Source: an uncultured Eubacteriales bacterium
Lineage (GTDB): Bacteria > Bacillota > Clostridia > Peptostreptococcales > Anaerovoracaceae
DNA: 64,000 nucleotides
Assembly: GCA_900545135.1 (NCBI GenBank)
Contig: UQXL01000009.1
Coordinates: forward strand, 1-64,000
Reading direction: 5' to 3'
Numbering within the stretch: position 1 is the first letter of the stretch; the number at the start of each line of letters is the position of its first letter. Below, one piece after another: positions 1-7,844 of this stretch. Made by a program: the position numbers and the translations under genes. A model generated the notes under the pieces. The model worked only from the letters and a program-made list of their open reading frames with translations. It had not been told where the DNA came from and did no database searches.

Positions 1-1
1 A

Positions 2-568
2 AAGAAGTGGCAGGACAACCTGTCCCGGTTCTATGAAGAAGCAGAATCGGTAGAAGGCCTGAGGATAATGAAGACGGAAGGCATGGATCCCACAAAGATC
101 AATCTGGATATGTCGGCGCACGGGTTTTCCGGAAACGACCTTGAGAATTTCCTCATGGAAAGAGGAATATTTGCAGAGCTGGTGAGCGGCAATATAGTGA
201 TGTGCATGACGGGCATAGGCAACGAAGAGAGCGATTACCTGCGGCTGATCGAAGCGTTGAAAACAGCCGCCGCATCGGGCAGCGCCGCAGTAAAGAAGCG
301 ACCTGATCATCCTAAAGTCCTGGCGAAGAGACTGAAACAGGAGAAAGTACCTGCGGCCAGAGAAGCAGTGAGCCTCGACGAGGCGGCGGGGAGAGTGTGC
401 GCCGCATCGGTCATCCCTTATCCGCCGGGAATTCCGATAGCATGTCCCGGAGAAGTCTTCGACGAAGAAGTGCTGAGATACATAAAGAGCCTGAGAGAAA
501 TGGGAGAGAAGGTTATCGGAGTCAGCGAAGACATGAAAGTCATGGCGGGAAAACGGCAGGCCGATTAA
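2..568 (+). CDS. Orn/Lys/Arg decarboxylase, C-terminal part (5' cut by window)
   Basis: The frame is open from the first bases, so this is the last 188 residues of a longer protein. The tail motif PYPPGIPIACPGE is characteristic of the C-terminal domain of PLP-dependent fold-III-like (aspartate aminotransferase fold) ornithine, lysine or arginine decarboxylases. The upstream stretch (KINLDMSAHGFSGNDLE, then LMERGIFAEL) is the small-domain region of the same family. The catalytic PLP lysine lies outside the window, so the substrate cannot be assigned. Arginine decarboxylase (SpeA-like) is the commonest choice in Clostridia. The internal ATG at 68 is not a start, because homology continues upstream of it. 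Confidence 0.85.
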   Translation, partial: KKWQDNLSRFYEEAESVEGLRIMKTEGMDPTKINLDMSAHGFSGNDLENFLMERGIFAELVSGNIVMCMTGIGNEESDYLRLIEALKTAAASGSAAVKKRPDHPKVLAKRLKQEKVPAAREAVSLDEAAGRVCAASVIPYPPGIPIACPGEVFDEEVLRYIKSLREMGEKVIGVSEDMKVMAGKRQAD

Positions 569-884
569 AATAAAATAAGACAAAAGAACACTCAAAAGTA
601 ACTAAAAGGTGTGTAACCGTATAAAAAAGCGCCTACTTGTAAGACTGCGGCAAAGGGGTAGAATTGAAGCAGAAAGATCAGGCGCCTGAAAGAGAGCTTT
701 ATACGTTACTGCGGAAGATTTTCATGAGCGAAGATCGAAATGCGCACCTGATGGTTACTTTTTCTGGTGTTTCTAACAACTTCCTAACAGTAAAAAGAAA
801 ATTTTTGATGATTTTTGAGGAGTGTTGTTGTATAATATATTTTGTATGAATATGTACAAATTTTAGAAAGGAAGGTCTCAAGAA
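569..884. other. Intergenic stretch upstream of rnfC
   Basis: This 316-base gap holds no gene I can support. A 61-codon open frame at 664-849 has no Shine-Dalgarno site and no recognisable motif. The only clear signal is the -10 element near its right end, described separately. Confidence 0.5.
805..836 (+). promoter_or_regulatory. Probable promoter of the rnf operon
   Basis: A consensus -10 TATAAT lies at 831-836, about 48 bases before the rnfC start. The -35 is weak: TTGATG at 805-810 gives a 20-base spacer, which is long. The T-rich upstream stretch may compensate. The -10 is solid and the -35 assignment is uncertain. Confidence 0.5.
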
Positions 885-2195
885 ATGAGTCACAAACATT
901 TACACAGCATCCATGTGAATCATTACAAGCACACTGCCGGTTGTGCCACAGAAGTAATGCCGATTCCTGATGTTGTAAAAATTTCCATGTCTCAGCATAT
1001 TGGAGCACCTTGCAAACCTTTAGTACAAAAGGGTGACTACGTCAAAGTAGGTCAGCTTTTAGGTGATGTTGACGCCTTTGTAAGCGCGCCGATTCACTCC
1101 AGCGTTTCGGGCACGGTAACAGGTATCGAGGAACAGCGTTCAGCTGTCGGAGGAGTCGATACTCTCGTCGTTATCGAAACGGACAAGAAGCAGGAAATTT
1201 ACGAAGAAATCAAGCCGCCTGTAGTCGAAGATCTGCCAGGATTTATCAAGGCAGTAAGAGACAGCGGCCTGGTGGGACTGGGCGGAGCATCATTCCCTAC
1301 CCACATTAAATTCAATCCTAAAAATATCGATGATGTTCATACTCTCATCGTCAATGCTGCGGAGTGTGAACCGTTTATCACTTCCGACCACAGACTGATG
1401 CTGGAAGATACCGAAGATCTGATCAGTGGTATGCAGCTTGCAATGAAGTACATAGGACTTGACGAAGGTTTTATTGGAATCGAAGAAAATAAACCTGATG
1501 CCATAGCCCACATCGATAAGGTTCTGGCAGACAAAGGTATTACTAATATCAAGACTTTCAAACTCCAGGCCAGATATCCTAAGGGAGCTGAAAGAGTTCT
1601 GGTTTATGAAATCACAGGAAAGACCATGAATGCAGGCGTTCTGCCGGCAGACCTGGGTGTTATCCTTTCCAACGTAACTACTTTCGCTAAAGTAGGAGAA
1701 TATTTCAGAACAGGAATGCCTCTCGTTTCAAAGAGAATGACTGTCGACGGCGACGCCGTTGCTCAGCCTAAGAACGTCATAGCGCCGATAGGAGCTATGA
1801 TCAACGACGTAATCGCTTTCTGTGGCGGATACAAGCAGGAACCGAGAAAGATCCTGATGGGCGGACCTATGATGGGAAGAGCGATCTTCTCCGACGAGAT
1901 GCCTATCGTAAAGAATAACAACGCTATTCTGGCTTTCTCCAAGGCTCAGGCCATGGTAAAAGAAGAAACTGCCTGCATCAACTGCGGCAGATGCCATCAG
2001 GCGTGTCCGTTCAATCTTATCCCTACTGCTCTGGCAGACGCTTATGAGAGAAGAGACGCTCAGGCGCTTTCAGATCTCAAGGTAATGCAGTGCATGGAAT
2101 GTGGAAGCTGTTCTTATGTCTGCCCGGCGAGAAGACCTCTGGGCTTTACGAACAAGCTTGGAAAAGCTGTGGTAAAGGAGGCTGGAATTAAGTAA
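885..2195 (+). CDS. rnfC: Rnf complex subunit RnfC
   Basis: RnfC is the peripheral NADH-facing subunit of the Rnf ferredoxin:NAD+ oxidoreductase, which couples electron transfer to Na+ or H+ pumping. At 436 residues it has the usual clostridial length. It carries the RnfC N-terminal barrel, an SLBB-like middle region and two ferredoxin-type 4Fe-4S motifs near the C-terminus (CINCGRCHQACP and CMECGSCSYVCP). The start follows AGAAAGGAAGG with good spacing. It is the first gene of rnfCDGEAB, the gene order known from Acetobacterium and other Clostridia. Its stop overlaps the rnfD start by one base. Confidence 0.96.
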   Translation: MSHKHLHSIHVNHYKHTAGCATEVMPIPDVVKISMSQHIGAPCKPLVQKGDYVKVGQLLGDVDAFVSAPIHSSVSGTVTGIEEQRSAVGGVDTLVVIETDKKQEIYEEIKPPVVEDLPGFIKAVRDSGLVGLGGASFPTHIKFNPKNIDDVHTLIVNAAECEPFITSDHRLMLEDTEDLISGMQLAMKYIGLDEGFIGIEENKPDAIAHIDKVLADKGITNIKTFKLQARYPKGAERVLVYEITGKTMNAGVLPADLGVILSNVTTFAKVGEYFRTGMPLVSKRMTVDGDAVAQPKNVIAPIGAMINDVIAFCGGYKQEPRKILMGGPMMGRAIFSDEMPIVKNNNAILAFSKAQAMVKEETACINCGRCHQACPFNLIPTALADAYERRDAQALSDLKVMQCMECGSCSYVCPARRPLGFTNKLGKAVVKEAGIK

Positions 2196-3166
2196 TGGAA
2201 AAGAAAACTTACAATAATTTAGTAGTATCGTCAGCTCCTCATATCGTAAGCAATATGGACACAAGCAGGATCATGATGATGGTAATTCTGGCTCTCGTGC
2301 CTTCACTGCTTGTCAGCGTTTATGTTTTCGGAATGAGAGTGCTCTCTCTGACTGCGGTATGCATCGTAGCCGCGGTATTCTTTGAGTGGATATGGAACGT
2401 CCTGATGCACAAGAGACAGACTGTGGGCGATTTGAGCGCTGTTGTAACAGGCATGCTGATCGCTTTCAATGTTCCGTCAGGACTTCCTTACTGGATTGCC
2501 ATCGTAGGCTGCTTCGTGGCTATTATCATCGTTAAACAGCTTTTCGGCGGCGTAGGCAAGAACATCGCCAATCCTGCCATCACGGCGAGAATCGTGCTGT
2601 TCATCTCATTCGCCACTGAAATGACCACATGGCCTCTTCCTAGAATGGCTGCAGACGCCGTTTCAACTGCAACTCCTCTCGGAGTCCTGGCAGAGGGCGG
2701 AGAACTTCCTAACAATGTGGAGATGTTCCTCGGATTTATAGGAGGCTCCATGGGTGAAGTCAGCGCCATCGCGCTGATCGTAGGCGGACTTTTCCTGATC
2801 TGGAAGAAGATAATAAGCCCTATAATACCGGTTGCCTTTATAGGAACTGTGTTTGTGTTCGCGTTCATCTACTATGCTGCGACAGGCGGAGACGCGCTGA
2901 ATATGGCCGTATTCCACATACTGGCCGGCGGCGTAATGCTGGGAGCGTTCTTTATGGCTACTGATTACGTTACGACTCCTCTCCTTCCTATGGGAAAAGT
3001 CGTATTCGGAATAGGATGCGGTCTGATCACCATGATCATAAGGATCTGGGGACAGTATCCGGAGGGCGTATCCTTCTCCATACTGATCATGAACTGCCTG
3101 ACACCGCTCATCAACAACTTCTTCCAGAAGAGAATGTATGGAGGTGCTAAGAAAGATGAAAAGTAA
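2195..3166 (+). CDS. rnfD: Rnf complex subunit RnfD
   Basis: RnfD is a polytopic membrane subunit of Rnf that carries covalently bound FMN. The 323-residue protein has about nine to ten hydrophobic segments and is homologous to NqrB. The flavin attachment region reads VSTATPLG, with the second Thr at residue 160 as the expected FMN-bearing residue. The start ATG shares one base with the rnfC stop, which implies translational coupling. The 3' end overlaps the start of rnfG. Confidence 0.95.
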   Translation: MEKKTYNNLVVSSAPHIVSNMDTSRIMMMVILALVPSLLVSVYVFGMRVLSLTAVCIVAAVFFEWIWNVLMHKRQTVGDLSAVVTGMLIAFNVPSGLPYWIAIVGCFVAIIIVKQLFGGVGKNIANPAITARIVLFISFATEMTTWPLPRMAADAVSTATPLGVLAEGGELPNNVEMFLGFIGGSMGEVSAIALIVGGLFLIWKKIISPIIPVAFIGTVFVFAFIYYAATGGDALNMAVFHILAGGVMLGAFFMATDYVTTPLLPMGKVVFGIGCGLITMIIRIWGQYPEGVSFSILIMNCLTPLINNFFQKRMYGGAKKDEK

Positions 3167-3728
3167 TACGTTTAAAGAATACATACAGCCGGTAGTCGTT
3201 CTCGTGGCGATCTGCCTGATAATCACTTTCGCCCTTGCATACGTGAATTCCATCACTTCTCCTATAATAGCGGAGAACTCGGCGAAAGCGGCTGATGCTT
3301 CAAGAGCCGAACTGCTTCCGGCAGCAGAAAGCTTTGAAAAATATGACGGAGATTTGATCGTCGCAGTTCCTGACAAAGTATTCGTTACTGAATGTTATGT
3401 TGCCGAGGGCGTGGGAATGGTAGTTACCGTTCAGTCCTCGTCTTTCGGAGGTCTTCTCACAGAGATGATAGGTATCGACAATGAAGGCAGCATAACCGGC
3501 GTTAAGGTAACTGCGCATAACGACACAAAGGGACTCGGTACCAAAGCTCATGAATCAGGTTATCTTGAGCAATATATAGGCTTGACTGAGCTTGCAGGCG
3601 CTGACAATATCAAAGGCGATACTGCTGTGTCATATATAAGTGGAGCGACTATTTCCTCCAACGGCGTTTACCAGGGAGTATGCGTAGCTCTGCAGCAGTA
3701 TCAAGCAGTTCAGGGAGGTGCTAACTAA
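3156..3728 (+). CDS. rnfG: Rnf complex subunit RnfG
   Basis: RnfG is the flavoprotein subunit, with one N-terminal membrane anchor (residues about 10-30) and an extracytoplasmic FMN domain. The covalent-flavin motif SGAT is at residues 162-165, with Thr165 as the predicted FMN carrier. I chose ATG 3156 over an in-frame ATG at 3138 because GGAGGT at 3140-3145 is positioned ten bases before 3156 and would fall inside the alternative start. The resulting length is 190 residues. It overlaps the end of rnfD and abuts rnfE. Confidence 0.94.
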   Translation: MKSNTFKEYIQPVVVLVAICLIITFALAYVNSITSPIIAENSAKAADASRAELLPAAESFEKYDGDLIVAVPDKVFVTECYVAEGVGMVVTVQSSSFGGLLTEMIGIDNEGSITGVKVTAHNDTKGLGTKAHESGYLEQYIGLTELAGADNIKGDTAVSYISGATISSNGVYQGVCVALQQYQAVQGGAN

Positions 3729-4471
3729 TGAAAGAAAAAGCAAGTAGATTAGCAGTCCTTACGAAGGGCATAATTAAGGAAAACCCTAACCTGGTATTAT
3801 TGCTGGGAACCTGTCCTACGCTTGCGACCACGTCGTCGGCTTTCAATGGAATGGGTATGGGTATAGCGGCGACTGCCGTACTGGTTTGCTCCAACATCGC
3901 GATTTCGCTGTTGGCAAAACTTATTCCTGATAAAGTAAGAATCCCGTGCTATATCGTACTGATAGCAGGATTCGTAACTCTTGTACAATTTATCGTTCAG
4001 GCGTTTGCGGAACCGCTGTACAATTCACTGGGCGTGTTCCTGCCACTGATCGTAGTTAACTGTATAATCCTCGGAAGAGCAGAAATGTTCGCCAACAAAA
4101 ACGGCGTTCTTGACTCCGCTCTCGATGGTATAGGAATGGGTCTCGGATTTACTCTTTCTCTGACTTTCATCGGAGCTATAAGGGAAATAATCGGAGCCGG
4201 AACTATCTTCTCAGGTTTCTTCCTCGGAAGCGAAGAGCTGGTTCAGAAGCTGACCATTTCCATTCCGTTTATATCAGAACATCCTATGCTTATTATCGCT
4301 CTCGCTCCCGGCGGATTCTTCGTATACGCCTGCGCTATAGCGATAGTAAACAAGATACTTCAGTCCAAGGGCAAAAAGCCAAGAAACTTCAGCTGTCAGG
4401 GATGCGCAATGGCTTCCATCTGCCAGCAGGAGAAATGTCTTGAGGAATTAGAGAAAGGAGTTGAAGCATAA
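3728..4471 (+). CDS. rnfE: Rnf complex subunit RnfE
   Basis: RnfE is an integral-membrane subunit of the NqrD/RnfE family with about six transmembrane helices. The N-terminal NPNLVLLLGTCPTLATT segment is the typical RnfE/RnfA internal-repeat motif holding a membrane Cys. That Cys is thought to help bind the intramembrane iron-sulfur cluster shared with RnfA. The C-terminus ends in an unusual Cys-containing tail (CQGCAMASICQQEKC), giving 247 residues. The start overlaps the rnfG stop by one base. Confidence 0.95.
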   Translation: MKEKASRLAVLTKGIIKENPNLVLLLGTCPTLATTSSAFNGMGMGIAATAVLVCSNIAISLLAKLIPDKVRIPCYIVLIAGFVTLVQFIVQAFAEPLYNSLGVFLPLIVVNCIILGRAEMFANKNGVLDSALDGIGMGLGFTLSLTFIGAIREIIGAGTIFSGFFLGSEELVQKLTISIPFISEHPMLIIALAPGGFFVYACAIAIVNKILQSKGKKPRNFSCQGCAMASICQQEKCLEELEKGVEA

Positions 4472-5046
4472 TGTCAGGTTACTTAACTATATTGCTGGGG
4501 ATAATCCTGGTAAACAACTATGTTCTCGCTCAGTTCCTCGGTATCTGTCCGTTCTTGGGCGTATCCAAAAAATTGGATTCCGCCGTCGGCATGGGAGTGG
4601 CCGTTACTTTCGTAATGGTGCTTGCTACCGCGGCTACATGGCCTATAATGCAGGCTCTGAACAATCTGAACATAGCTTATTTACAGACTATAGTGTTCAT
4701 TCTCATCATAGCTGCTTTGGTACAGTTCGTTGAGATGGCGCTGAAAAAATTTATCCCTTCGCTCCACAAAGCGCTGGGCGTATACTTACCGCTTATAACC
4801 ACAAACTGTGCGGTGCTGGGCGTATGTATCTCCAACATTGATTCGGGATACAACTACCTGGAGTCGCTTGTGAACTCTTTCGGTGCAGGCGTAGGCTTCC
4901 TGCTGGCTATGGTCATCTTCTCGGGAATGAGAAGCAAACTGGAGGGAAACAACGATATTCCGGCGCCTTTCCAGGGAGTTCCGATCACCATGACTACTGC
5001 GGCTCTTCTGTCGCTGGCATTCATGGGCTTTGGCGGATTAGTGTAG
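4471..5046 (+). CDS. rnfA: Rnf complex subunit RnfA
   Basis: RnfA is the second NqrE/RnfA-family membrane subunit, 191 residues with about six transmembrane helices. It shows the family half-motifs NNYVLAQFLGICPFLGV and ITTNCAVLGVCI, which carry the conserved Cys residues expected to coordinate the Fe-S centre at the RnfA/RnfE interface. Its ATG overlaps the rnfE stop by one base. The GAGAAAGGAG Shine-Dalgarno site lies in the 3' end of rnfE. Confidence 0.95.
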   Translation: MSGYLTILLGIILVNNYVLAQFLGICPFLGVSKKLDSAVGMGVAVTFVMVLATAATWPIMQALNNLNIAYLQTIVFILIIAALVQFVEMALKKFIPSLHKALGVYLPLITTNCAVLGVCISNIDSGYNYLESLVNSFGAGVGFLLAMVIFSGMRSKLEGNNDIPAPFQGVPITMTTAALLSLAFMGFGGLV

Positions 5047-5067
5047 GATAAGGAGGCGAATTAAGAA

Positions 5068-5916
5068 ATGATGGATATTTTAATACCGGTATTGCTGGTA
5101 GTAGCAATGGGTTTTGTCCTTGCCGTCATCTTGACTATCGCGTCGAAGATATTCTTCGTACCTGTAGATGAAACGGTTACCAACTTAAGAGCCGAACTTC
5201 CGGGAGCCAACTGCGGAGCCTGCGGATTCGCCGGATGTGATGATTACGCGGCTGCGCTTGCTGCTGATCATGAAATAGGAACGGCTAAATGTCCTGTAGG
5301 CGGAGCTGCTGTTGCGGCTAAGCTTGCTGAAATACTCGGCGTGGAAGCCGGTTCAGCAGAACCTCAGGTGGCTGTCGTAATGTGCAACGGCAATGCCCAG
5401 GCTTCAAAGAAACTGATGGAATACCAGGGCCTTTCAACTTGTGCGGCAGCCAAGCAGATGTTCGGCGGACTCAATATGTGCGCCCACGGATGTTTAGGTC
5501 TGGGAGACTGCCAGGCAGCATGTCCTTACGGCGCGATACAGGTTTGCGACGGTGTGGCTGTTGTCAACAGGGACGTGTGCGTAGGATGCGGCATATGTGC
5601 CAATACTTGTCCTAACCATGTCATCAGAATCGCTCCTGCAAAGAGCAAGGTTATCGTTCAGTGTCATTCCACTGATCCTGGCGCCAAGACAAGGAAAGCT
5701 TGTACCAACGGCTGCATAGGATGCAAGAAGTGCGAAAAGGCTTGCAAGTTTGACGCTGTCAAGGTTGAGAACAATCTCGCCATGATTGACCCTGAAAAAT
5801 GCAAGAACTGTGGTCTTTGTGCCAAGGAATGTCCTACAGGTGCAATAATAAACCTCAGAGCAAAAAGAAAACCGGCGGCTCCTGCGGCAGAAGCCACAGA
5901 AGCAAAAGAAGCATAA
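5068..5916 (+). CDS. rnfB: Rnf complex subunit RnfB
   Basis: RnfB is the ferredoxin-accepting multi-cluster subunit. It has one N-terminal transmembrane helix, then the Fe-S domain starting ANCGACGFAGCDDY. Several ferredoxin motifs follow (GLGDCQAACPYG, CVGCGICANTCP, CIGCKKCEKACK, CKNCGLCAKECP). At 282 residues it is a typical clostridial RnfB. The C-terminus is Ala/Lys/Pro-rich. AAGGAGG precedes the start. It is the last gene of the rnf operon and is followed by a terminator at 5951-5993. Confidence 0.95.
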   Translation: MMDILIPVLLVVAMGFVLAVILTIASKIFFVPVDETVTNLRAELPGANCGACGFAGCDDYAAALAADHEIGTAKCPVGGAAVAAKLAEILGVEAGSAEPQVAVVMCNGNAQASKKLMEYQGLSTCAAAKQMFGGLNMCAHGCLGLGDCQAACPYGAIQVCDGVAVVNRDVCVGCGICANTCPNHVIRIAPAKSKVIVQCHSTDPGAKTRKACTNGCIGCKKCEKACKFDAVKVENNLAMIDPEKCKNCGLCAKECPTGAIINLRAKRKPAAPAAEATEAKEA

Positions 5917-5950
5917 GAGCGAAACCTTTCTTTTCAATATGGTCTCCTGC

Positions 5951-5993
5951 GGGCAGGCTTCCGTTGTGAAGCCTGCCCGGCGGGGGATTTTTT
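5951..5993 (+). terminator. Terminator of the rnf operon
   Basis: An 11-bp perfect stem (GGGCAGGCTTC at 5951-5961, GAAGCCTGCCC at 5968-5978) with a six-base loop is followed, after a short G-rich gap, by a T-run at 5988-5993. The nine-base gap between stem and T-run is longer than ideal. Confidence 0.7.
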
Positions 5994-6098
5994 ATTGTTG
6001 CTTTTGCCGGGACGCGTGAACCCGGGTGTGGAAACCCTGGCGTGGAAACCTGGGTGGGGAAAACAGATATTCCAGGTGCGGAAAAGCATGTAAAACCA

Positions 6099-6127
6099 TT
6101 GACAGGCAGGCAAATTTGCTGTATATT
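6099..6127 (+). promoter_or_regulatory. Sigma-A promoter of the lar operon
   Basis: TTGACA at 6099-6104, a 17-base spacer and TATATT at 6122-6127 form a near-consensus housekeeping promoter. Transcription would start near 6134, immediately before the structured leader and about 215 bases before larE. Confidence 0.85.
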
Positions 6128-6137
6128 ATTAAAGAAG

Positions 6138-6317
6138 AAAAACTGCTGGCATGAAGCCAGACAGTGCGGCTAAGAATAGCCGCTTTCGCAGCTGCCGTCC
6201 GCAGCCCGGCAATGCGAGGCTGTGAAGTTTTAACGGAAGATTTAAGGAAATTAACGTATACTATCGGAGGTATACAGCTTTCCAGCAAGGGAGGCCTGTA
6301 TATCTTTTATTTTTTGC
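6138..6317 (+). promoter_or_regulatory. Riboswitch-like structured leader with terminator and antiterminator (lar operon)
   Basis: A compact aptamer-like fold spans 6139-6231. An outer stem AAAACT/AGTTTT (6139-6144 with 6226-6231) encloses three hairpins. These are CTGGC/GCCAG (6146-6160), GCGGCTA/TAGCCGC (6166-6183, 4-base loop) and GCTGC/GCAGC (6191-6205). The last sits on CGCA/TGCG (6187-6190 with 6213-6216), and ACAG/CTGT (6161-6164 with 6220-6223) joins the two halves. A terminator hairpin follows at 6269-6304 (one-base bulge, loop AGCAA), with T-rich 6305-6315. GTATAC at 6256-6261 can instead pair with GTATAC at 6270-6275, which would destroy the terminator. The layout is that of a transcription-terminating riboswitch. 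I cannot match it to a class from memory. Ni2+/Co2+ or a nicotinate/NPN-type ligand are guesses from context. Confidence 0.75.
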
Positions 6318-6348
6318 ACAAATAGTAAGGAGAGAAGGGACGCAGAGA

Positions 6349-7095
6349 ATGAGACTTGCGGATTTTTTCAGAGAAAACAATAAAACAGCGATAGCCTTTT
6401 CGGGAGGTGTGGATTCAGCCTATCTGCTCTATGAAGCCATCAAAAATAAAGCGGATGTGAAAGCATATTATGTGAAATCAGCTTTTCAGCCGCAGTTTGA
6501 GCTGGAGGACGCGGAGAGGCTTGCAAAACAGCTGAAGGCCGAGATAAAAGTCATACACCTTGACGTTTTGGCCAGCCGCGATGTGGAGTCCAACCCCATG
6601 GACAGATGCTATCACTGCAAGAATATGATATTTAAAGCGATTGCGGAAGCTGCGGCATCCGACGGATTCGATGTTATATTGGATGGCACAAATGCTTCCG
6701 ATGATGAAGCAGACCGGCCGGGAATGGCTGCCCTTAAGGAACTCAAGGTTCGTTCGCCTCTCCGTGAGTGCGGACTTACAAAGGTAGAAATACGAAAGCT
6801 GTCAAGAGAAGCAGGTCTTTTTACTTGGAACAAACCTGCCTATGCCTGCTTGGCGACGAGGATAGCCACGGGCGAGAAGATTACCGTAGAAAAGCTTGAA
6901 ACGACGGAAGAAGCCGAAGCTTTTATTGCCTCGCTTGGCTTCACAGATTTCAGAGTGAGAATGGAGAAAAAAGCAGCTAAAATCCAGCTGCCTGAAGCGC
7001 AGCTCGATATGCTGATACGCCACAGAACAGAGGTCATTGCGGAATTAAAAAAATATTATGAGTCTGTACTTTTGGATTTGGAGGTAAGAGGATGA
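6349..7095 (+). CDS. larE: LarE, ATP-dependent sulfur transferase for nickel-pincer nucleotide
   Basis: LarE adenylates and thiolates the pyridinium biscarboxylate nucleotide during synthesis of the nickel-pincer nucleotide (NPN) cofactor of lactate racemase-family enzymes. The PP-loop signature SGGVDS is at residues 18-23. The C-terminal LarE motif PAYACLATRI contains Cys167, the family's sulfur-transfer cysteine. An additional CYHC pair (Cys87, Cys90) is present. Some LarE proteins use three cysteines to hold a 4Fe-4S cluster, which would make the enzyme catalytic rather than sacrificial, but whether these are the equivalent positions needs alignment. It is 248 residues long, with AAGGAGAG as Shine-Dalgarno, and overlaps larB by 4 nt. 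Confidence 0.93.
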   Translation: MRLADFFRENNKTAIAFSGGVDSAYLLYEAIKNKADVKAYYVKSAFQPQFELEDAERLAKQLKAEIKVIHLDVLASRDVESNPMDRCYHCKNMIFKAIAEAAASDGFDVILDGTNASDDEADRPGMAALKELKVRSPLRECGLTKVEIRKLSREAGLFTWNKPAYACLATRIATGEKITVEKLETTEEAEAFIASLGFTDFRVRMEKKAAKIQLPEAQLDMLIRHRTEVIAELKKYYESVLLDLEVRG

Positions 7096-7844
7096 GCGAT
7101 ATAAAAAACATTTTGGAATCGGTACGAAAAGGAGAGATGGCGGTGGAAGAAGCCATGCTGGCCATAAAAAAGGCACCTTTCGAGGATATAGGATATGCCA
7201 AAGTCGATCTTCACCGCGGCATACTGCAGGGAGCTGCGGAAGTGATATACGGCGCAGGGAAAACAGCGGAACAGATGATTGGCATTATAGAAAAAATGCA
7301 GGAAAACGGCCAGAAAACCATATTGATTACCAGGCTGTCGGAAGAATCTGCCGGGACCATAGTCGAAAAATGTGATATGGATTACAGCAAACAGGCAAGA
7401 GTCGGCATCATAGGCGAAAAACCTCTGCCCGACGGAATAGGAAAGATAGTCGTAGCAACAGGAGGGACTTCTGATATTCCTGTTGCAGAAGAGGCGGCTC
7501 TCACCTGCGAAGCTCATGGAAATCAAGTGGTAAGGCTCTACGATGTGGGAGTGGCCGGCATCCATCGCCTGCTTTCGTATATGGACGATATCATGAGCGC
7601 TTCAGTCATCATCGCAATAGCAGGAATGGAGGGCGCTCTGGCCAGCGTCATAGGAGGAATGGCGGACTGCCCGGTCATCGCGGTTCCCACCAGCGTAGGC
7701 TACGGCGCTTCTTTCAGCGGACTTTCCGCGCTTCTGTCCATGCTCAACTCCTGTGCCAGCGGCGTATCCGTCGTAAACATCGACAACGGTTTCGGAGCCG
7801 GATATCTGGCCAGCATGATAAACCACATGGGGGTGAAGAAATGA
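7092..7844 (+). CDS. larB: LarB, nickel-pincer cofactor biosynthesis carboxylase
   Basis: LarB carboxylates and hydrolyses nicotinic acid adenine dinucleotide, the first step to the pincer nucleotide. The 250-residue protein has the PurE-like (NCAIR mutase-related) C-terminal domain with the glycine-rich segments VVATGGTSDIPVAEEA and GMEGALASVIGG. The ATG overlaps the larE stop, and the gene is followed by larC with another 4-nt overlap. Together larE, larB and larC form a complete NPN pathway, although no larA target enzyme is in the window. Confidence 0.93.
   Translation: MSDIKNILESVRKGEMAVEEAMLAIKKAPFEDIGYAKVDLHRGILQGAAEVIYGAGKTAEQMIGIIEKMQENGQKTILITRLSEESAGTIVEKCDMDYSKQARVGIIGEKPLPDGIGKIVVATGGTSDIPVAEEAALTCEAHGNQVVRLYDVGVAGIHRLLSYMDDIMSASVIIAIAGMEGALASVIGGMADCPVIAVPTSVGYGASFSGLSALLSMLNSCASGVSVVNIDNGFGAGYLASMINHMGVKK

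Noticed and set aside
664..849. Open frame of 61 codons before rnfC
   Set aside because: No ribosome-binding site and no protein-like features. It overlaps the rnf promoter region.
4461..4733. Alternative-frame ORF inside rnfA
   Set aside because: It lies fully within rnfA, which has clear homology. Composition is that of a shadow frame.
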